Below, piece after piece: positions 23,236 through 33,761 of a stretch of DNA of 64,000 bases. Under the pieces are notes generated by a model that searched no databases, was not told the DNA's origin, and worked only from the letters and a program-made list of their open reading frames with translations. Made by a program: the position numbers and the translations under genes. Within the stretch, counting starts at the first letter, position 1; each line of letters begins with the position of its first letter. This stretch comes from Phaeosaccion multiseriatum (Eukaryota > Ochrophyta, other classes), in assembly GCA_965112735.1 (NCBI GenBank), contig OZ218962.1:1674001-1738000 (forward strand), in the 5' to 3' direction.

Positions 23236-24819
23236 AATGCAGAGTTGCGGCGCAGCCGCGCAGCTGCCAGACTTTGGGAAAGGCTGGTGGGCATGGGGAG
23301 CCAAACCCCGTCGCTTCTCTCTGATCCGGGAGCAGTGCTTGGCCCCCAGGGAGCAGTGCATGTGCAAGGCACGAGACAGATGGCAACCGACGGGCCTCTT
23401 TTGATAACTTGGAAGTACAAAGAGGCTGTGCAAAAGGGACAGGAGCCCACCGGCGCTGGAGCAGCTTACGAGGGGGGAAATGTCATGGCATCAGTTCAAA
23501 GAATGGTGCGCTGACAAGGAGCTTGGAGATCGCATCATAACGTAGACAGGCCAGCTGCTTGACTTTCACAGAGACTATCACGTAGGGGCAGAACTTCGGC
23601 TTGCGCATCCGGACAGGGGTGAGCAGAGAATGGTCACTGGTACCTACGATCTGCTGGTCTGCTGGGCGTTCTCCGGGGCAAAGAGTCTGTCTTTAAGGGA
23701 GGGTGGGGCGTCTCGAAGACTTCCAGTGGGTCCGTGTTGACAGCGCTACCCGATTTCAAGGGCTCGGTCTATGCGCCAGGAGTATGTATGACTGGGAGGA
23801 CACGTACGCACAGCAGGGCAATTCCTACTTGCGCTTGGCTTTCATTATGTTTCAACCGCTTCGCAAAGGATGAGAAGAAGGGGGTGGAGAGGGTCGTCCG
23901 CCGTGGAGTGGGCGGGAAGGCCCTCCAGCGGTGACTAACACGCTGACTCGAAAGATTGGGGATAGCGCGAAGGTCCTGTCTTCCCCGACAACCCCCATCC
24001 TCGTTGAGATGGATGTTGAGGAGCTTGAGCAGTGCCTCCGCAAGGATGACAACCTCGAGAAGATGAGTCGCCAGGACACCCCCAACGAGCAGAGCAAGGA
24101 GATGGGATTGGTGGTTACATACAACACAGGGGAGGACCGTACCGCCTTGGTGGCTGAGGCTGCGAGGGGTCACGTTGACTGCTTGAGGGCTGATTCGCTA
24201 GTTGCCAACATTCCCTCAGATCCCGCGGAGGTACGCACACACATGCAAGTCGTCTCTCTGTCCATCTCTCCGTTCTTCTTGCCGGCCCATATGACGGTCT
24301 GTCAGCCTGGGGTGGGTCGGTCGGTCGGTCGGCCGACCGACTGTCTATTCTCTCCATCTTTCTGTCTATCCATGTACCTGATTTATCCATCTATCATGTC
24401 TCTTTATTCCCATCCTATTGCTTAGTACGTAAACGCGCTGAGAACACTGAGGCGATGAGGGCAAAAACTCGTCGGGGGGAAGGAAAGGGGTGCCCTTGCC
24501 CATGGTGGTACTGTAGTACCTCTGGCCTGCCGTACAACCCATCACACCAGAACGAGCAGCAGGCGGGGATGCAGCGGGCCCAAGCCGCAGAGAGATACGT
24601 CACCAGCGTCTGGCAGCTCATCAGGTAACGTTGCAATGATTTCACGGTTACTTTCTAGAGTTTGCTCTTCCAGAAGAGCGGCGGTCACTCGTCCCTCCTC
24701 TTTCTGTGTATGTGTGTGTGCATGGCACTCCCCTCCCCCTTTCCCCTGTCTTAACCCCTACTCCTCCGCCTTCCCTTCCTCCGGTCTGTGTACACAGCGA
24801 CAAACCCAATGAGTGGTAG
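23236..24819 (+). pseudogene. Degraded or heavily split coding region, unrecognised
   Basis: Short protein-like stretches occur in shifting frames. Around 23480-23640 one frame reads HQFKEWCADKELGDRI, meets a TAG, then continues TGQLLDFHRDYHVGAELRL. Around 23711-23870 another reads LEDFQWVRVDSATRFQGLGL and then MYDWEDTYAQQGNSYLRLAF up to a TGA. Positions 23931-24230 read VEMDVEELEQCLRKDDNLEK and NTGEDRTALVAEAARGHVDC, the latter like a worn ankyrin repeat. A last block near 24545-24626 (AQAAERYVTSVWQLI) can splice to 24799 and end SDKPNEW. I could not join these into one intact model, so a decayed gene or element is likelier than a functional one. A multi-exon gene I failed to solve remains possible. 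Confidence 0.3.
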
Positions 24820-25505
24820 ACTTTCGAGGAGGTGGCGGGGCAGGCGGGGAGGGCGGTGCCGGCCGCGCTGGTCCCTCTTTCACGACCACCCACTTGATTA
24901 GGGGATTCGCCGACTTCCCCCCCCCCGGCGTCGACCAGGTGTGCGTGTGGGTTGTCTTCGTGATTGTGTGGAGAATGCGTGCCTGTCTGTCTGTGTGGCA
25001 GAGAGGTCCGTGTACTCTGTGTCCCTGTTTGGACGCCAAAGGGAAGAGGGGAAGGGTGTCTCGACGAGTTAACGTCTTAAAATAAATTGACCTCGACTTT
25101 CCCCTCGACTTCCGCTGGCTTAGGAGCAAGCACGGGAGCGGCTGAACACCGCCGCGGCGTTGGCGGAAAAGCGAGGGCGCTGGCGGAAAAGCGGGCGCTG
25201 GTACCAGAGGGGAGGAGGAGGTGGTGGTGGAGGAGAAGGAGGGGGAAGAGGAGAGAAGGGAGGGAGAGGGGGCGGAGGTGAGGAGGAAGAGTCGAAGGGG
25301 GAGGGTGTTTTGTGCTATTGGGTTGGCCTGGCGTGATGCTCCGTGCGGCAAGGCCCCTAATACAGGTGTGAGACTTGGAAGGAGAGAGACCAGCAGCATG
25401 TGCCGCATGCGACATGGCTTTGAATGAAAGAGAAGGAGCCTTCTTGGCGGAGATTTCCGATAGCGACTACCGCTGTCGGCATCATCCCCTTGATCAGAGC
25501 GGTGG
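24820..25505. other. Low-complexity intergenic DNA
   Basis: G-rich purine stretches and a duplicated GCTGGCGGAAAAGCG block (about 25160-25198). No gene seen. Confidence 0.4.
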
Positions 25506-25513
25506 CGATCCTC

Positions 25514-25733
25514 TTTCTCCTCCTCCTCCTCCTCCTCCTCCTCCTCCTCCTCCTCTTCCTCTTCCTCCTTTGTCTCCTCCTCCTCTTCCTCCTCCCTCTC
25601 CCCCTCCTCCTCCTCCTCCTGCTCCACCACCACCACCTCCTCCTCCTCCTCCTCCTCCTCTCCTCCTCCTCTCCTGCTCCTCCTCCTCCTCCTCCTCCTC
25701 CTGCTCCTCCTCCTCCTCCTCCTCCTCGAGCCC
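25514..25733. repeat. (CTC/GAG)n-rich tract
   Basis: An imperfect CTCCTC trinucleotide tract of about 220 bp that ends about 20 bp left of helicase element copy A. Long polyP, polyE and polyR frames through it are artefacts. Confidence 0.9.
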
Positions 25734-25749
25734 ATACAAGTGTACCACC

Positions 25750-27552
25750 ATAATAGGGTATGCCAGCATATAGTCGCGTGCGAGAGAAATACCTCAGTTC
25801 TTTCTCTCTCCCACGACTACCCTGCCGGGCAAAACTTTCGAACTCAGAGGGGATGGAGAGTGTTGGGTTGGCTGTTATGGCTGAGGTGCTGGGTTGGCAG
25901 CTGTCCCCCAATCAATCGTTGAGTTGGAATTTCCGCTTTGTATTGACAGTTATTTACATTTACACGTTATTTACACGCATGCACGCGCACACATATACCG
26001 AGACACACACACCGAGACACACACACACGCACAGACACTCACACGCATCCTCTCTCACACTTACTACCCTCCTACCCTGGTTGCACCACTGGTTGCACTA
26101 CCCTCCTTCCTCACACACACATACAGAGCCTGACACACACACACACACATACGCACAGACACCCACACACACACACCTACCTCTCACACTCACTACCCTG
26201 CTACCCTGGTCGCACAACTGGTTGCACTACCCTCCTCCCTCTGACCCTCTCAAGCGTCCGCTCCTGAAGCCCCCGAAGCCGCTGCTCCTCTGTCTTCCTC
26301 TTGTCTAACGCCTTCCCACCAATAACAACTCGGAGCCGCTCCTCTGTGAGACCCCCGTAGATGCCAATACAGTCGATGTTGGTGGCTCTGGAGATGGCGC
26401 CACGTAGGTGAGGCCACTCGTCTTCTCCTGTGTGCCCGGAACGAGCACCACCTTTCCCCATGGTTTGACCCTGCGCCTTCCACACCGTCCACGCCCAACT
26501 GAGTCTCAGGGGAAACTCCTTCCGAGTCCTGCTGGCCGATTGGCCACTAGCACTACCTTTCCACTCGGCGACGACTGGAGAGATAGATAGGGCCAGATAC
26601 ACTGATGGGCCCTTTCAGCTTCGTGTGAGCTGCACTGAGCCTGGGTGAGGCTTTGCTGTAACGCGACGCGCCCGTCGTCGTCCCCGTTCCACTGCTGCAG
26701 ACGGAGCGCACGGAAATGGACACGTCTGTTCCACTGCCGCGTGACCCATTCCGCGCTGTCAACATCTGCCCTCGCCTGCGCCAGCAGCTCTTCATACCCC
26801 TTGTCATGCCCGGCTGAGGCTGCCCTCACTTGCGCCAGCAACTCTTCATCCACCTTGTCATCCTCGGCTGAGGCTGCGTTCACTTGCGCCAGCAGCTCTT
26901 CATCCACCTTGTAATCCTCGGCTGATGCGACTGTGCCAACTGCTGGTGCTACTGCTGGTGCTACTGCAAGTGGAAGAGAGTGCTGAGGACATGATGGTCC
27001 CACACGATCTGCTATCAACCAGTCCCCTTCGTCCCCCACGTCATCCTCCTCGTCCTCGTCTCGGCTGGTGTCAGCAGGGTCGACAGGCTGGATGAGCCAC
27101 CCCTCCGATGTGCTCTCCTCCTCACAGCAGGCATACGCTGGTCATGGTCAGTATTGCCGCAGAAGAGCACGGTATGAGAAGAGGTGGAAGTCAGAGACGC
27201 GGGAGCAGCAGCAACCGAGAAGGAAGGAGCCAGACGCACGGGGCTCCACAGGAGTGGCGTATTGGGGATAGCTGTATCTCTTTCTATTGCTATGTGTGGA
27301 TGATTTGGTCGATTTGGTGAATTTCGAAATTTCCCCCCCATGGCCATCAAATTTCTGCCCAAAGTGCTCGGAGCGCTGAGAGCGCAAGACATACCCTTCC
27401 TGAGCGCTCAGGAAAAATTTGGCGGAAAAGTCGATGGCCCAAATTTGGGGCTCGGTACGGGGGGGGGGGGGGGGGGGGGGGAGGGGGGGGGAAATTTGAG
27501 AAATAGAGGAAACATCTCACATACGGTAAGATAGAAAGCGTACTCGCTACGC
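25750..27552 (-). mobile_element. Helicase element copy A (internally deleted)
   Basis: Left end ATAATAGGGTATGCC at 25750, right end ATAGAAAGCGTACTCGC... at 27531-27552. The first about 180 bp are nearly identical to copy B from 27563, and the last about 250 bp (from about 27290) match 29690-29899 of copy B. Coding direction is minus. It keeps a frameshifted C-terminal helicase piece (26201-26602), a central piece found only in this copy (about 26600-26790) and two to three 54-bp repeats (about 26790-26930). It also includes a G-run (about 27461-27490). It carries no intact protein, so it is a defective derivative of a longer element. Confidence 0.75.
26201..26602 (-). pseudogene. C-terminal PIF1/Helitron-type helicase fragment, copy A
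   Basis: The frame contains LRLSWAWTVWKAQGQTM (SF1B motif V region) and, after an out-of-frame stretch, ISRATNIDCIGIYGG (motif VI). Copy B reads through the same place as LTYVAISRAT, so copy A has compensating frameshifts. Walker A and B motifs are absent. The fragment is not expected to function. Confidence 0.75.
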
Positions 27553-27915
27553 TCGCACGCGAATAATAGGGTATGCCAGCATATAGTCGCGTGCGAGAGA
27601 AATACCTCAGTTCTTTCTCTCTCCCACGACTACCCTGCCGGGCAAAACTTTCGAACTCAGAGGGGATGGAGAGTGTTGGGTTGGCTGCTATGGCTGAGGT
27701 GCTGGGTTGGCAGCTGTCCCCCAATCAATCGTTGGAATTTCCGCTTTGTATTGACAGTTATTTACAACTATTTTACGTTATCTATTTACACGCACGCACA
27801 CACATACACACAGTGACACACACACGCACGGACACTCACACGCAACCTCTCTCACACACCCACACCCACACCCACACCCACACACACACACCTCCCTCTC
27901 ACACTTATTACCCTC

Positions 27916-28959
27916 CTACCCTGGTTGCACTACCCTCCCCCCTCTGACCCTCTGAAGCGTCAGCTCCTGAAGCCTCAGAAGCCGCTGCTCCTCTGCCTTC
28001 CTCTTGTCTAACGCCTTCCCACCAATAACGACTCGGAGCCGCTCCTTTGTGAGACCCCCATAGATGCCAATACAGTCGATGTTGGTGGCTCTGGAGATGG
28101 CCACGTAGGTGAGGCCAGCTGTCTTCTCCTGTGTGCCCGGAACGAGCACCACCTTGCCCCTCATGGTCTGACCCTGCGCCTTCCACACCGTCCACGCCCA
28201 ACTGAGCCTCAGCGGAAACTGCTTCCGACTCCTGCTGACCGCTTGGCCACCAGCACTACCTTGCCACTCGGCGACGGCTGGAGAGATAGGCACCCAATGC
28301 TCCCTCCCTTCGCCCTCAAAGAAAGCCTCGCCTGTGTAAGAGGGAATGTCGACGACGACGTACTTGGCGAGGCATGGAGGAGGCAGCGGAGCACCGTCCG
28401 CGGCCCTGTCGAAGATGATGTCGACAACTGTTCCCGTGGCACCGTTGACAAGCCCAGTGGCAGTTTGCAGATTCCAAGTCAACAAGACCTTCGCCCCACG
28501 GGCCAGATACACCTCATTCTGCAAGCCTCGTGTATCCTCCTTGGACCCCTGCCTAGCTCCTGGACTGTTGTCAGCGTCCATACGCACAATGGGCGTCCCT
28601 AACGCTTTCAGCAGCCGCATGTTGTGCTTGAGAACATCGAGGTTCGTGGTAAACAACCAAGTCACATTGAGGAGCGTGTCGGCAAAGTGACCCGTCCACT
28701 CGTCCGCAGGCATGACCCCCTCGCAACGTGCCTGAATCCAATGCCAGTCGTCGTTGGTGTTGTCCCCATCCCTGAGCCTCAGCTGAAAGTCTCGAAAGCG
28801 CGCCGCCTGCGGGTGGTCATCCAGTCGCTGTATCTCATCAAGGCGCACCACACTTGTGAACATTTGGTACACGCCGAACCCCTCGTTACCCTGAATCGAC
28901 GTTGGCTTGCCCCAGAGACACGTGCTACCGACGGGCGGCAGCTTCATCCACCTTGTCAT
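27916..28959 (-). pseudogene. PIF1/Helitron-type helicase, C-terminal half, copy B
   Basis: A 347-codon open frame with SF1B helicase motifs: ATGLVNGATGTVVDI (the NGxxG-V motif), LRLSWAWTVWKAQGQTM (motif V with QGxT) and LTYVAISRATN (motif VI). Upstream lies the region PADEWTGHFADTLLNVTWLF and an arginine-rich tail follows motif VI. Walker A and B, and any Rep/HUH domain, are missing, so ATP hydrolysis is not possible from this piece alone. Its upstream end runs into the 54-bp repeat block in another frame, which marks a deletion junction. PIF1-like helicases of Helitrons and related elements end in the same way. Confidence 0.75.
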
Positions 28960-29138
28960 CCTCGGCTGAGGCTGCCCTCACTTGCGCCAGCAACTCTTCA
29001 TCCACCTTGTCATCCTCGGCTGAGGCTGCCCTCACTTGCGCCAGCAACTCTTCATCCACCTTGTCATCCTCGGCTGAGGCTGCCCTCACTTGCGCCAGCA
29101 GCGCTTCATCCACCTTGTCATCCTCGGCTGATGCGACT
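28940..29138 (-). repeat. 54-bp tandem repeats encoding an 18-aa acidic unit
   Basis: About 3.6 copies of a 54-bp unit; on the minus strand each reads ASAEDDKVDEELLAQVRA. Copy A has two to three diverged units (about 26790-26930). The unit length keeps the frame, so these are protein-level repeats of the parent element. Confidence 0.85.
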
Positions 29139-29899
29139 GCTGGTGCTACTGCTGGTGCTACTGCAAGTGGAAGAGAGTGCTGAGGACATGATGGTCCCAC
29201 ACGATCTGCTATCAACCAGTCCCCTTCGTCCCCCACGTCATCCTCCTCGTCCTCGTCTCGGCTGGTGTTAGTGTCGTTCTCAGCAGGGTCGACAGGCTGG
29301 ATGAGCCACCCCTCCGATGTGCTCTCCTCCTTACAGCAGGCATACCCTAATCCAACTGCCATGGTCAGTCCTGCCGCAGGAAGAGCACGATATGAGAAGA
29401 GGTGAAAGTCAGAGACGCGGAAGCAGCAGCAACCGAGAAGGGAAGAGGCAGACGCACGGGGATCCACAGGAGCAGCGCCTTGGGGATAGCTGTATCTCTC
29501 ACCTCACAGCAGGATACGCTAATCCAACTGCCATGGTCAGTCTTCTTGCCGCAGGAAGAGCACGATATGAGAAGAGGTGGAAGTGAGAGACACGGGAGCA
29601 GCAGCAACCGAGAAGGAATAAGCCAGACGCACGGGGCTCCACAGGAGTGGCGCTTTGGGGATAGCTGTATGTCTTTCTATTGCTATGTGTGGATGATTTG
29701 GTCGATTTGGTGAATTTTGAATTCCCCCCCCCATGGCCATGAAATTTCTGCCCAAAGTGCTCGGAGCGCTGAGAGCGCAGAGCAGCGTTTCCTGAGCGCT
29801 CTGGAAAAATTTGGTGGAAAAGTCGATGGCCCAAATTTGGGGTGGGTGGGGCGGGGGGGGAAATTTGAGAAATAGAGGAAACATCTCACATACGGTAAG

Positions 29900-32849
29900 T
29901 TCTCTGTAGTCCGTATGTCTAATAGTACCGTGATGTGGGGCACCTGCCCCACGAAATTATGGTTTTGGATATTTTATGGGCCACAAATGCTCGTTTTTCA
30001 AGTTTTTTATCCAATATTTTTTGGTTGTGGGGCATTCTCCCCCCCCTCCCCACATGGATTTTTATTCATTCACAGCATCAGCATATTTGCACAGGGCAGC
30101 TATGTAAGAGGAGCAGCGGCTGCGCGGACGATACCCGGCTGTAACAGCTGATGCCAGTGGTGGGAGGGGCATCTCCCACGTGAATTTGCAGGAGAACAGA
30201 GCATACCATGGCTGACGTCGCTGTTGCTACGGTTCCGGAAGCACCAGCAGCAGAGGGGGAAGAAGCACCGCTTACTGCAGAGCAGCAGCAGATTCAGAAC
30301 CTCCGAAACAACACCATCGCCCCACGCTCGAGAAGTGGATATGCATGCGCCTCCACCATGCTGATCCGATACCTCTTCCGCAAGCACCCGGAGCTTCTGG
30401 ACCCTGACTTCAGGACAGCATTTGCTCCACCGGAAGGGGAAGAGGAGGAAGACGGGGAAGATGGGGAAGAGGAGGAAGCACAGAGGAGAGCAGCAGCAGC
30501 CGCAGCAGCCGCCGCACCTGGCGGAGCGGGTGGTGCCACTGCAGCGGCACAGCAGACGCCGGCTGAGGTGTCGAGAGCAGCGAAAGCCCAAGCAAAGGCC
30601 AAGAAGAAGGCTGAGGCGCAGTGGACGAAGCGGGTGAAGGCACACTTGATCCAAGCACCTCGGGCGCCGCACCCTTTGCTGTTCCATCTGCTGACAGCCG
30701 ACGCGTTCTTCGGGTGGCTGCTTGAAGTCAAGAAGGGGCCGAAGGGCTTATCCAAGGCCGGTGCACAGTCGAAACGCTCTGCACTCTTCAATCTGTACAG
30801 AGACTACCATCAGGAGGAACAGCACCGCAAATTGCAAAGCGACCTTGCGACGCTCACCAAGGGGCTGAAGAGGACGATCGCAGGAGAGAAGCAGGAGGGA
30901 AATGTCGAAGTCAGAGAAGGGAAGGCTCCCATGCCGTTCGCTCTCTACCGCGCTCTTGCCAAAGGTAAATTCCCAGCTGTGTGGAGTCAGTGGACAGTGG
31001 AAACTAGTGGAGTGGGTGGAGACAAGTGGCTGATGCATTGAATGCCCCCCACTCACTTCCTAGCCCTGACGCCGTCTTTGGTTGCCACTGTTTCCTTCGC
31101 TTGTGTACATCGCAGCAATGCTGAGCTCGGCAGTCTGTGAGAACGGGCACAGACAGGGCGCCTTTGGCCACCCCTTCCTCGTTCTCTCCTGGAATCTGAT
31201 GTGCCGCGCCACCAACTGTGTGGAGATTTGTCTCGATCATCTCGAGTGGAAGGGGGACGCGCTCTGCGTCTATTTTGGGAAGCAAAAGGGCGATCAGCTG
31301 GGAGAGAAGGCCCGACATCCTCGCCACGTCTACGCGAATCCAATCATGCCGGAGATCTGCCCCGTCCTCGCGCTTGGTGTTTACCTCCTGAGCTTTGGTT
31401 TTGAGAAGAACGCGCTGTTCGCTGGCAACAATCAGTACGATAGGTATTGCGGCTTCCTCAGACGTACGGCGGCGGCGAACTCGTCCATTTTGGAAGGCAT
31501 GGGGCTGACTCCAGAGGACCTCGGCACTCATTCTGGGCGCAAGGGCGCTGCCTCGCACGTCACAAGCGGCTCGTCCGCTGCTCCCAACCCAATTGCTGTG
31601 CAACTTCGAATGGGATGGTCTCTTCCCGGCGTGCAGGGCATCTACTTCAACCCCATCAATGCAGCAGATCAGTATGTGGGCCGGGCTGCCTCCGGCGCGA
31701 ACATCTCAGCGAAGGAGTTTGCATTGCTTCCTCCCTTTTTTCAGCGCCTCAAGGTGGACGGCACAGCGAAGGAGGGCATTGAAGACGTGCTCGCGGGAGC
31801 CATTGTGAGCTGCTTCAGGGACGTGCCGCTGAGATTGAGGAAGGTGGCTGAATTCTGTCTTGCCAGTGTGGTGTACCACGCCGGCTTTCTGCGCAGCACT
31901 CTTCAGGAGAATCACCCTCTTTTCACGACACAGCTCTTCCGAGATCAAAGGTTGCTGGCGGACCTTTCAGAGCATGTCGTGCTGAAGTATCCGGACGAGA
32001 CGGACGAGATTTCTGCAACCGGGATTCCTCCCCACGTCGTGCAGCTGAGGCAATTCCAAGTCGTGGCGGACAGCGTGGCCTCTCTAGGCGGCAAGCTTGA
32101 GGTGTTGGGCCAGACGATCAAGGTCGACTTGGAGACGCTGATCCGTGACGTTCTGGAGGAGAATGCACAGGCCTCTGGCACTGTCACCAGTCTGGGTGTG
32201 AGCAGGGCCCTGCAGACGACCCTCGACGCAGCCTTTTCTAAGAGTGGGCTCAGCGACCTTCTCGCGGCTCACCAGGCAGGCACTCTGGGCCTTGGTGAGG
32301 GTTCGAGCAGCGCCCCGCCCTCTTCTTCTTCTTGTGCAGGTGCAGATCAGCCACCTCTGTATCTCTACAACGGCCGGTGGCATACCCTTCCCGAGCACTT
32401 TGAGGTCCCTAGCTTCACTGTGCGCGCTGCTTGGGATGCTTGGATGACAGGCACTCCTCGCCTTCGAGAATTCACGACAGCAGACGTGCAGGGGAGGGCG
32501 GAGAAGCGAAGGATGTCAAAATTTTGCTGTTTGATGGGTGCGATTGAATCCGCGGCGAAAGAAAAGGGGCTCTGGAAGGACAAGCCGACGCTTGAAGAAG
32601 CGCGAAGCATGTTTGACGCAGTCAAAGACGCCTTTGACATCAAGTCTCGTTCTGATTCTCACAAGCGCCGCTTCAATCAGCTGGTGTGGACCACCGTGTA
32701 TAATTTATGGAGCGCGCAGCAGGCGGACGCGAAAAAACGGGCGAAGCGGGCGAGGGCGAAGGAAAGTGGCACTGGTGCAGACGAGTCGAAGGAGGGGGAT
32801 GGAGGTGATAGCGGTGCAGAGGACGACGAGGAGGGAGGTGGCAGCAGCA

Positions 32850-32883
<34 letters not shown>

Positions 32884-33516
32884 AACAGGAGGAGGCGGAG
32901 CCGGAGGAGGACGAGGAGGAAGGGGTGGGGGAAGGGGGGCCCAAAAAAAACAGCGTACTGGTACTGGTACTGCTTCTGATGCTGCTTCTGCTGCTGCCTC
33001 TGATGCGGCCGCTGCGGCCGCTACTGCCGCTGCTGCCGCGTCAGCAGCGCCGTCGTTGGGCGGCTTGAGAGAGGGAGACATGGCCTTCACATGCTCGTAT
33101 GGCTGTACTAAGCCCTCGCAAGTCAAGCTGTTCCTCTGCCCATCCGAAAGAGCGTGTGGAAACCTCGTGCACCACATGTGCACCGTCGAGTTTTGCGACA
33201 GCAAGGGTTTTGCGGAAGGCGATTTTGACTACTACTGTAAGCCATGCATGATTGAGGACGGACACTAAGTGTGTCTGTAAATATGAATACCATTGTTATC
33301 GTGGTAATACCATTAAATCGTCATATCATAGCGTAGTATATTTTGGAGGAGGAGGGGAGAGATACACACACAAAAAAGGAGGGGGGGGGGGAGGGGCGCT
33401 ACTGGTCCATATTGGGTACTGTACTAAAAATACCCACTTTTAAAAAAATTGGGTACTAAAAATACCCACTTTCACCGAGTGGGGCATCTCGCCCCACCAA
33501 AACCGGTCATCAATAG
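29900..33516 (+). mobile_element. Crypton-like tyrosine-recombinase element, 3617 bp
   Basis: Limits come from comparison with the uninterrupted copy A. Copy A has TACGGTAAG directly joined to ATAGAAAGCG (27522-27540). In copy B TACGGTAAG ends at 29899 and ATAGAAAGCG starts at 33517. There are no long TIRs or LTRs. Each end has a GC-rich hairpin: GTGGGGCA-CC-TGCCCCAC at 29935-29952 and GTGGGGC-ATCTC-GCCCCAC at 33479-33497. Two further GGGTA...TACCC hairpins lie at 33414-33435 and 33451-33467. It carries a single spliced recombinase gene. Cryptons are the known eukaryotic DNA transposons that move by tyrosine recombinase alone and make little or no target duplication, which fits. Confidence 0.75.
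30208..33268 (+). CDS. Tyrosine recombinase of a Crypton-like element
   Basis: Two exons, 30208-30964 and 31116-33268, joined phase 1 to give 969 aa. Exon 1 has an acidic and alanine-rich stretch and a helical region expected to be the SAM-like DNA-binding part. The catalytic domain shows Arg283 (WNLMCRATN), a Lys in YFGKQKGD (308 or 310), His391 and Arg394 (GTHSGRKGA), Trp420 in the position of the second His (RMGWS), and the likely nucleophile Tyr429 (GIYFNP). After a linker comes a Trp-rich region (RWHTLPEHF, AAWDAWMTG) that may be a GCR1_C-like DNA-binding module. Long A/S/E/G tracts follow, then a cysteine/histidine-rich C-terminus (CSYGC, CPSERAC, HHMC, CKPC) resembling a PHD-type zinc finger. 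All catalytic residues are present, so it may be active. Confidence 0.85.
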
Positions 33517-33538
33517 ATAGAAAGCGTACTCGCTACGC

Positions 33539-33761
33539 GAAAATTGAAAAGATGAATTTCAGTTTCTCAGTTTAATTCCGTTACGGCTTGTCCTTCTCTC
33601 TCTCTTTGGGCAGTCTTTACTGTGCCTGAGGATAGCAGCCGACATCGCCCGTGCTGTAATAGGTACACAAGTCTCTCCTCAAACGCTGCTTCATCCTTTT
33701 TTAGGGGAGGACATGGTCATCAGAAGCAGGGGGAGCCGCGGGGAGGGAGGACTAAACTAGA
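33539..33761. promoter_or_regulatory. Promoter region of the S74 surface-protein gene
   Basis: This lies between the end of the mobile DNA and the start codon at 33762. AATTTCAGTTTCTCAGTTT at 33555-33573 is a doubled GAAACTG motif in reverse orientation, about 190 bp upstream of the ATG. The mobile element ends only about 20 bp before it. Confidence 0.45.

Larger units (their letters stand above)
27563..33538 (-). mobile_element. Helicase element copy B, interrupted by a recombinase insertion
   Basis: The element's own sequence is 27563-29899 plus 33517-33538; the 3617 bp between (29900-33516) is a nested insertion. Both ends match copy A. The final 22 bp (33517-33538) equal 27531-27552 and include the hairpin AGCGTA-CTCGC-TACGC. 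At the A/B junction an 11-bp inverted repeat (27552-27562 with 27587-27597, CTCGCACGCGA) brackets the left end of copy B. Coding is on the minus strand: the C-terminal helicase (27916-28959) preceded by 54-bp repeats. Helitron-type elements often end in short hairpins, but no Rep domain is present, so the class is uncertain. Confidence 0.7.

Noticed and set aside
24758-25911. Long polyE/polyR/polyP frames
   Set aside because: Generated by the CTC tract and G-rich DNA; no conserved sequence.
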